Shown here: in pieces, positions 15,544 to 21,591 of the stretch
Numbering within the stretch: the stretch's first letter is position 1
How the letters are laid out: the number at the start of each line of letters is the position of its first letter
NCBI GenBank assembly: GCA_016721085.1
Contig: JADKJI010000065.1
Location: forward strand, 1 to 21,591
Reading direction: 5' to 3'
Source of the DNA: Chitinophagaceae bacterium
GTDB taxonomy: Bacteria; Bacteroidota; Bacteroidia; Chitinophagales; Chitinophagaceae
Length of the DNA: 21,591 nucleotides
The notes under the pieces: model-generated
What the model saw: the letters and a program-made list of their open reading frames with translations, nothing else
Database searches by the model: none
Told to the model about the DNA's origin: nothing
Translations under genes and position numbers: made by a program

Positions 15544-18050
15544 TAGAAAGCCTTCTTTCTGTTTAATGCAATGATGTTTGCTAATAATCTATAAGCTCCG
15601 GAAACGCCCGCAGGCAATTCACGGAAGAATACCAATCCTGTATATACGAATTTACCCTTGCCATAATCTGCTATTACAAGTCCGCCTTTTTGAGCAGGCT
15701 CATCCGGATCGGCCATCGATAACGGTGTGACATAATTCGCATCTATCGGATCGGCATAGTAGATGCCTCTTTCCTGTATCCATCCATCAAAATCAGCATC
15801 TGTTATCTTATTAGGATAATTCAATACTGGATGATCAGGCATCAGGAAATTCACTTTTGCTTTTTCATCCGTAACACGGTTTCTGGAAATCGTTAATGGG
15901 TAAGGCCCGATCTTCGATTTTACATTACTGATGAAGTTATTGGTATTATACTGCACAATCAGGTTGCCTCCTTCTTTCACATAGTTCATTAGTATCTCAT
16001 ACTTTTCTGCCATATAATCATTTACATTATAAGCGCGCACCCCTGTTATGATGGCATCGAACTGGGAGATATAGGAAGTGGTAATATCCTTCTCTTTTAG
16101 TACAGTGACTTCATAACCCATTTGCTTTAGGGCAATGGACACTTTATCTCCTGCTCCTTCTATATACCCAATTTTCTTACCTGCCGTCTTAAGGTCGATG
16201 TTCAATACCCTGATGGCGTCCTGATAGAAATAATGGATATGTGGGATATGGTCGTATCGGATGCTTGTGATATTATTGTATGCCTGCTGTTCTTCTTTAC
16301 CTTTTTGCAACTCAACATAAGCCTGAACAAAATCCTTATCCGTTTCTTTCAACAATTCATTACTGATGGTGAAAAAATATTCCTTATTCAAGCCCTTCAT
16401 CAAATTGAAACTAGTATCTGTTTGATCTTGTGCTGTCGTAGCCATACGTCCCGTTACATGTGCCTTATAGTTCAATAGATTGCGGTGCGCTGTAACCCTA
16501 ACTCCTATGTCCTGTTTTTGGTTTTCTTTTTTCCTGAAAATAACAATACTCGGATCGGTAGAAACCGCAACAGAAGGAACTACAACGAGCGGTTGGTATA
16601 ACTCCCCTCTTACCGGATCAGTTGTTTTATAAACAACAGGCTTTTCAAAATCAAAAGATTCTCCGTCAATAGAAATCCTGAAACTTACTGAATAGGCTGC
16701 TGGCGAAAGTGGAAGTCCGATAAGGTTTTGATTATTGACAGTGAATGAACCATCCACCATCTTATCTACCATCCAATAAGGCTGTGATATATCACGGGAA
16801 GGATCTACAAGAATTGATTTTGGATAAGTATAATTCTTGTTCTTATCCATATTCTGACGAACTGTTGTATCTACTGATTTTTCTAGCCAGAATTTCTCCA
16901 ATTGCAAGGGACTGCCCAATCTGTTATTTGCGGAAATAATAATCCTTAAAGAATCACCCTGTACTGCATATTCCGAATTGGTACTAGCTTCCAGCCAAAG
17001 GCCGCTGCAAACTTCAATCAGTTGTTGCACTTCCATCAACTTCTTCTTTTTCCAATTACCATCAGGAAGTGATTTGATTGACTTTGCCAATTTAACGAGT
17101 GTTGGAACAGAAGCTTCCGGATTTGAAAGTGAATAACTGCGTATCAATTCATCCACCTGTTTTGAAATGGCTTCGCCACCCGGTATTCTTGTCCAGTTGG
17201 TAACTACATCGTCCATCAGGTCAAGTTTTGCCGGTACTCCCTGGATAGGTACAAAATATTCAAAGGCGGCGCCTCTGCTCGCTGGCACACCAAATCCCTG
17301 ACTCTTATGCTGGCTTCTGCTTTCTGCTGCTATTTCTCCATAACTCTTTCCAAGTACAGGATTATAACCACCCACATCCACTTTCAACTGATCTTCACTG
17401 GTAGTATTGGTAGTGCCGAAATTGAATGTATTCCATACAACACGTTTTGCCTGCCAGGGCTGTACACCAAAGGCGAATTGCTCTGGATATTTATTCGGGT
17501 CGGCAGCTGCAGAAAAAGCTTCATGCGCTAACACAGCAGATCCCGAATGGTGACCGTGACCTGCACGGGCATCTTCAGGAAAACGAGCAATAATAACATC
17601 GGGTTGGAACTTACGTATCATCCAAACCACATCCCCTAATATCTTTTCCTTATTCCATTTGGCAAAGGCTTCAGAAGTGGATTTACTGAAACCAAAATCG
17701 AATGCACGGGTAAAAAATTGTTCAGCGCCATCAGTCCTGCGGGCAGATAACAATTCCTGAGTACGTATCAATCCTAAATCAATACCTTGTTCATCACCAA
17801 TAAGGTTTTGTCCACCATCTCCCCTTGTAATTGATAAATACCCCGTACGAAATAATTTCTCTTTTGAAAGCCATGCCAGCAATCTTGTATTCTCATCATC
17901 AGGATGTGCTGCTACATAGAGAACAGATCCTAATACTTGCAACTTCTTTAATTGAAGATAGATATCGGCCGAAGTGGTAACAGGAGGAGCTTGCGAAAAG
18001 GCTCTTACATTTAATAATAGTAATAAAGAAGCGAATAGCAGTATTCTCAT
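15543..18050 (-). CDS. Secreted PIG-L (LmbE-like) deacetylase, large form
   Basis: An intact 835-residue ORF, far longer than single-domain PIG-L enzymes (about 230). Signal peptide 1-20 (MRILLFASLLLLLNVRAFSQ). The deacetylase domain (about 40-270) has the zinc motif AAHPDDE, with His49, Asp51 and Asp52, and RGDGGQNLIGDE; AGHGHHSGSAVLAHEAF (His165-168) stands in the place of the family's third zinc His. A middle region of about 300 residues is beta-rich (NPEASVPTLVKLAKS onward; FWLEKSVDTTVRQ). The C-terminal 220 residues look like a GATase-like domain (IGYIEGAGDKVSIALKQMGY, FDAIITGVRAYN, YVKEGGNLIVQYNT). The zinc fold removes N-acetyl groups from amino sugars or related amines; the exact substrate is unknown, but export points to envelope or environmental glycans. 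It is followed by an overlapping 55-aa membrane gene. Confidence 0.93.
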   Translation of the reverse strand: MRILLFASLLLLLNVRAFSQAPPVTTSADIYLQLKKLQVLGSVLYVAAHPDDENTRLLAWLSKEKLFRTGYLSITRGDGGQNLIGDEQGIDLGLIRTQELLSARRTDGAEQFFTRAFDFGFSKSTSEAFAKWNKEKILGDVVWMIRKFQPDVIIARFPEDARAGHGHHSGSAVLAHEAFSAAADPNKYPEQFAFGVQPWQAKRVVWNTFNFGTTNTTSEDQLKVDVGGYNPVLGKSYGEIAAESRSQHKSQGFGVPASRGAAFEYFVPIQGVPAKLDLMDDVVTNWTRIPGGEAISKQVDELIRSYSLSNPEASVPTLVKLAKSIKSLPDGNWKKKKLMEVQQLIEVCSGLWLEASTNSEYAVQGDSLRIIISANNRLGSPLQLEKFWLEKSVDTTVRQNMDKNKNYTYPKSILVDPSRDISQPYWMVDKMVDGSFTVNNQNLIGLPLSPAAYSVSFRISIDGESFDFEKPVVYKTTDPVRGELYQPLVVVPSVAVSTDPSIVIFRKKENQKQDIGVRVTAHRNLLNYKAHVTGRMATTAQDQTDTSFNLMKGLNKEYFFTISNELLKETDKDFVQAYVELQKGKEEQQAYNNITSIRYDHIPHIHYFYQDAIRVLNIDLKTAGKKIGYIEGAGDKVSIALKQMGYEVTVLKEKDITTSYISQFDAIITGVRAYNVNDYMAEKYEILMNYVKEGGNLIVQYNTNNFISNVKSKIGPYPLTISRNRVTDEKAKVNFLMPDHPVLNYPNKITDADFDGWIQERGIYYADPIDANYVTPLSMADPDEPAQKGGLVIADYGKGKFVYTGLVFFRELPAGVSGAYRLLANIIALNRKKAF

Positions 18051-18084
18051 GCAAGCAAGATTTTTTTATAGAACAAATAGCAAT

Positions 18085-18715
18085 TTACTTTTTACGAAGC
18101 ACCCTCTTGAATATATAAGGACCTTTTGTACTTCCCCAAACCTGAATAGCATCACTATTCCAACCCCTTCTCCCAAAAATTCATTTTTGTCTTTGAAACC
18201 AGAAACTCTGTTGTAGAATAGCTAGCTCCTTTTATTGTACTGATACACTCATTCCCATCTGTCGCTCCAATGAATTGACCCAATGGGTCTTTCCGAAGAT
18301 ACACTTCACATCCCAGCCTGTTACTCAAGGCTGAAAATTTAACTGAATCAAAACGATTCGGATTCGCCCACCAACCGACATACAGGGAAGGTTCTTTGAA
18401 CTCAAATTCCTGACAAATCAATGTGCTATCGTCTTGCACATAGATATGAAACATATGTTGAAAAACCGGTTTATTCAAATCAGCAGGATTCGCCTGTTCA
18501 GCATATAACCAGTAGCCGTCCTTTCTTTTTGCCCAAACATGTCGCACCTGCATTTTGAGTAATGAAAAAGAACTATCTGAACCAGCCTGTTCTGCATTAT
18601 CAAAACTACCTGTCATGAACTGTTTCAAAAGCCCCAAATCCTTTGCACTCTTTTGCTGACCGAAAGCGACTCCGGTTAACAACACAAAAACTATCCCAAA
18701 AATGCCCTTTTTCAT
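18085..18715 (-). CDS. CpcT/CpeT-like protein with signal peptide, one frameshift
   Basis: Signal peptide MKKGIFGIVFVLLTGVAFGQ, then the family start LLKQFMTGSFDNAEQAGSDS, then VRHVWAKRKDGYWLYAEQAN and LNKPVFQHMFHIYVQDDSTL. The middle Cys region follows (SNRLGCEVYLRKDPLGQFIG, then NECISTIKGASYSTTEF). The first frame stops after FWEKGLE at 18155. An indel in the GGGGTTGG region joins it to WNSDAIQVWGSTKGPYIFKR, the normal family C-terminus, ending at TAA 18085-18087; corrected length is about 209 residues. In cyanobacteria CpcT/CpeT attach bilins to phycobiliproteins. In a heterotroph without phycobilisomes the role is unknown, and the exported form suggests binding of some other hydrophobic ligand. 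It lies 34 bases upstream of the PIG-L start. Confidence 0.85.
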
Positions 18716-18791
18716 ATCACAATGTTCGGTAAAATGATGCTGCCTTCAAAGTTAAATGAATGGCAGCCATTGAATCGATTTTACAAATCAT

Positions 18792-21324
18792 CTATTGACC
18801 TACCATAAATACGGCATTACAGAACAAGAGTTTGCCATTCTCCCAAAAACTTCTGAACAGCACATCATCAGCCAGATATACCACTTTTCCTCTTCCCATA
18901 TCCTGAACCCCGATCAAAAGACCGTCTTTCATTTTCTCTTTCAGTTTGGTTCCAACAAATCCAGATACCTGAGCTTCCTTCTTTATTACCCCAACATTCC
19001 AGCCACCTTCTTTTATGAACTCATAGAGGTTATCATCTTGCTTAAGAGTATAATAGAACCCGGGATATCCGAAAGCAAGAGGATGAGAATTGTCGAGCTC
19101 TGCTTTATATATTGATCGGGGGTTAGCATTTACAAGCATATCCCTTTCGCGGTTCTCGTATTTACGCAAGGCTGCATACTCATCTTTCTTGTCATCTTTC
19201 TTATCATCCTTCTTGTCGTCTGATTTCATTTTGATACCCCAATCATTCCTCGACAATTGTGCTACTGCATTCTCCAACGCTATTATCTTCCCACCATTAC
19301 TCACCCATTCTTTTAGTATTTCATTCATTGATTTATCGGAGAGCATTCGATAATTACCATCAGGCAGAATCAATACATCAGTCTGACGAAGTGTATTCTT
19401 ATTTACATCATTCACATTTATAAGATGGATTGGATATTGAAGCTGGGTATCGAAGAAATGCCATACTTCACCCATACCGAGGGAAGAAACACCATCTCCA
19501 GTTACCAGGCTTACTCTTGGTGCCTGGATGATTCGAACCCGTCCTGACCCGAAATCATATCCTTTATCAACAAAGCTGCTGCTTAATGGATAATAGCCGA
19601 TGCCAGCAGCGGCTGTGACTTCCTGCAATATCTCATCTAATTTCCCATTCAATGATTGATTGCTTGTTCGTGTAACCAATATCGTTCCTTTCTCAAAATT
19701 TATCCCTTGTGTAGTGAAAGGTTGTTCTGCGTAACGAACCTTAACGCCTTTCTTTAATAAAGAAGCAAGGGCTTTGGCACTATTCATTCCATTCCATCGA
19801 ATAGCATAGGCGCTTGCTGCTTGTGATGATACTCCAACAGCAGCAGTGGCGGCAGTAACAGTCTTTGACACCTGAGTTACATAATTTGTAAGTCCAAATG
19901 CATTTACTCCATAAACATAAGGTAATGACCATGCAGTGATATCATAGGTAGCAGAGTCTGTAACTTTTGAATTCCTTTCAAGCAATACGCGAACGAGGTT
20001 GCTATTAGGCTGATTGGCATTTACTACAATATCATTAGGCTCTGCTTTGAAAACCTCCGACTTATTAGAGAAGTAATTCCATCCAGTATAAGTAGCGCTA
20101 TTGGTATAGCTCCACTCAATACCATTTCTGTCGAAAAGTTTTTTAAGTCTGTCTAACCGATCACTTTCATCGTATTTGATGATATATGATTTAAATTCTC
20201 CTCCTGGCGTGCTACGAGCCTTATCATAATAGGATTTGAATTCTTTTACCAATTTGCTTGATTGAAGGGCACTAACTTCCAATGTAGACATACCCGGTTG
20301 TGTAATGATGATACAATCGATCATATAAAGTAAGTGTATCACCATCCTCATTTATTACAGCAGCACCGCCACGACTATGACCACCTTGTTCGAAAGTCAT
20401 ACCGATAGAACCTTTATACATCGGGTATGTATCACCGTAACTTGGATACAAAAGATCAAAACGTTCTTTGGTGAAGAAGAGCCAGCCGTTGGCATCAAAA
20501 TGTTTAGCATTGTTTTTTCCGATCATTACCTGGAATTCCCGTTGCCAGGGTGTAACCACTTCGTGATAGGGTTCTGCAGCAGGAGCAAAATAATAAGGCT
20601 CGTTATACCCTTGTTCGTGGAAGTCAACATGCACCTGTGGTAACCATTGATTGTATTTGATGATTCGTTGTTGTGTTTCTACCTGCGATTGCCAGGCCCA
20701 GTCGCGGTTAAGATCAAAATTATAATGGTTCGATCTTCCACCAGGCCAGGGTTCCATATGTTCCCTTGTAAACGGCAAAGGATCTGCTATTTTACCAACA
20801 ACTGAATTAAACCAGTTTACATATCTGTCCCTTCCATCAGGATTTATACAAGGATCGATTACCACTACAATATTCTTAAGCCATTCTTTTGTTTTTGTAT
20901 TAGCTGGATTCACCAGTTCCCAGATGGTCATCATAGCCGCCTCTGAGCTTGATGTTTCATTACCATGAACATTATAGCTAAGCCAAACGATAGCAGGCAT
21001 ATTCTCATTGGGAGCCATTCTGTCAAGGGCGGTTCCTGCAAGGCGAAGGTTATTCTTCCGGATGTTTTCCAGGTTAGCCATATTCTCCGCAGTAGAAACA
21101 TAGGCCAACAATAAAGGGCGACCTTCATTTGTTTCTCCATACTGTTCCAGCTTCACCATTGATGGACTATTTTCAGCCACCTGCCTGAAATAATTCACCA
21201 CTTTGAAATGGGGCGAATACCTATCCCCCAACTTATACCCAAGAAAGGCCTCTGGCGATTTAACCTGAGACATAGCTACTAATCCTAAGCATGCAAAAAC
21301 GAGAAGAATACCGAGTTTTTTCAT
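18792..21324 (-). CDS. Secreted M14-family zinc carboxypeptidase with C-terminal GATase-like domain (one frameshift)
   Basis: About 844 residues when one extra G is removed at 20293-20295 (ACCGGGTATG), which joins TLYDRLYHHYTTG to MSTLEVSALQSSKLVKEFKS. Signal peptide 1-19 (MKKLGILLVFACLGLVAMS). M14 active-site residues all appear: His120 and Glu123 in NVHGNETSS, Arg in NPDGRDRY, NFDLNRDW, zinc His236 in VDFHEQG, and the catalytic Glu312 in GMTFEQGGHSRGG. The large C-terminal half ends in a GATase-like fold (TDVLILPDGNYRML, EWVSNGGKIIALENAVAQLS, GRGKVVYLADDVLFRSFW), as in the PIG-L protein. A DDKK tandem tract lies near 19180-19220. It should trim peptides or peptidoglycan-derived peptides in the periplasm. 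It is the first gene of the minus-strand series. Confidence 0.93.
19180..19220 (-). repeat. In-frame 12-bp tandem repeat coding for DDKK
   Basis: Three and a half units of TCATCTTTCTTG-like sequence on the plus strand give (DDKK)3-DE in the carboxypeptidase. Units are multiples of three, so copy-number change would keep the frame. It falls in a linker between the GATase-like strands. Confidence 0.75.
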
Positions 21325-21363
21325 ATAAGAAATATAATAGGCGAATTTAGTGGAAAATCAGCA

Positions 21364-21520
21364 AGAAGGAGTCGGGGGAGTCCGTGGGGAGAGTTTGATT
21401 TTCGGAGAGTAGGAGAGTCCGAGGAGTCCGTGGAATCAGTGTGAAAGTTATAGAGTAAGTTAGTCGGGGGAGTCGGGAGAGAGAATACAAGTCTGAAGTC
21501 CTTAGTCGGGAGTCAGGAAT
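21364..21520. repeat. GAGTCGGGG/GAGTCCG short-word repeat upstream of the carboxypeptidase
   Basis: At least six degenerate GAGTC words stand here, for example AAGGAGTCGGGGGAGTCCGT, GGAGAGTCCGAGGAGTCCGT, TTAGTCGGGGGAGTCGGGAG and TTAGTCGGGAGTCAGG. No ORF or symmetric hairpin is evident. It lies 40-200 bases upstream of the M14 start codon, so it may overlap that gene's promoter region; no clear -33/-7 pair is seen. The remaining bases to 21591 are AT-rich with nothing recognised. Confidence 0.6.
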
Positions 21521-21591
21521 AGAGTGTAGAATTCCGAACTATTAGTTACTATTGAATAATAAAATTAAAGGCTTTATTAATCAAGGTATCT

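Overview
The window looks like a chromosomal segment of a Bacteroidota bacterium, most likely Chitinophagales (Chitinophagaceae-like). The evidence is gene content: a membrane hybrid histidine kinase with a periplasmic two-component-regulator propeller and Y_Y_Y domain, a protein ending in a T9SS-type sorting domain, an ECF-like sigma factor followed by an anti-sigma/TonB-like protein, a DUF2911-TPR protein, Cys-anchored lipoproteins, and AT-rich spacers without strong Shine-Dalgarno sites. No rRNA, tRNA, CRISPR array or insertion sequence was found. This placement is inferred from families, not from a phylogenetic marker.

Layout. 0.07-1.6 kb: a broken YkgJ-type cysteine-cluster gene (-) divergent from a broken XerD-type tyrosine recombinase (+). 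1.8-5.7 kb: one large hybrid sensor kinase (+). 5.8-6.5 kb: creatininase-family hydrolase (-). 6.7-9.9 kb: a divergent signalling locus, with a Cys-cluster/CarboxypepD-reg/T9SS protein (-) facing a sigma factor and its anti-sigma-like partner (+). 9.95-10.8 kb: DUF2911-TPR protein (+). 11.1-13.1 kb: an AT-rich run of small lipoproteins and small membrane proteins (-), mostly unrecognised. 13.4-21.3 kb: a long minus-strand series read in the order M14 metallocarboxypeptidase, CpcT/CpeT-like protein, PIG-L deacetylase, 55-aa membrane peptide, a repeat element, about 38-aa membrane peptide, sodium:solute symporter. It looks like an envelope hydrolase plus uptake module of unknown substrate.

Two things dominate the window. 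First, nearly every gene outside a few (creatininase, PIG-L, some small ORFs) is broken by single-base indels, very often in homopolymers, while the protein sequence on either side stays family-like. This is more easily explained by uncorrected long-read consensus errors than by decay, so most 'pseudogenes' here are probably intact genes in the organism; I annotate them as joined spans. Second, the spacers are filled with related repeats: inverted arms built from short words (TAAGGC-type, TTTAAGG-type, AGTC-type), a shared core of about 20 bp found four times in both orientations, and two GC-rich palindromes (with half of a third at the left edge). These repeat families, sitting directly against stop codons, are the least explained structure in the window.
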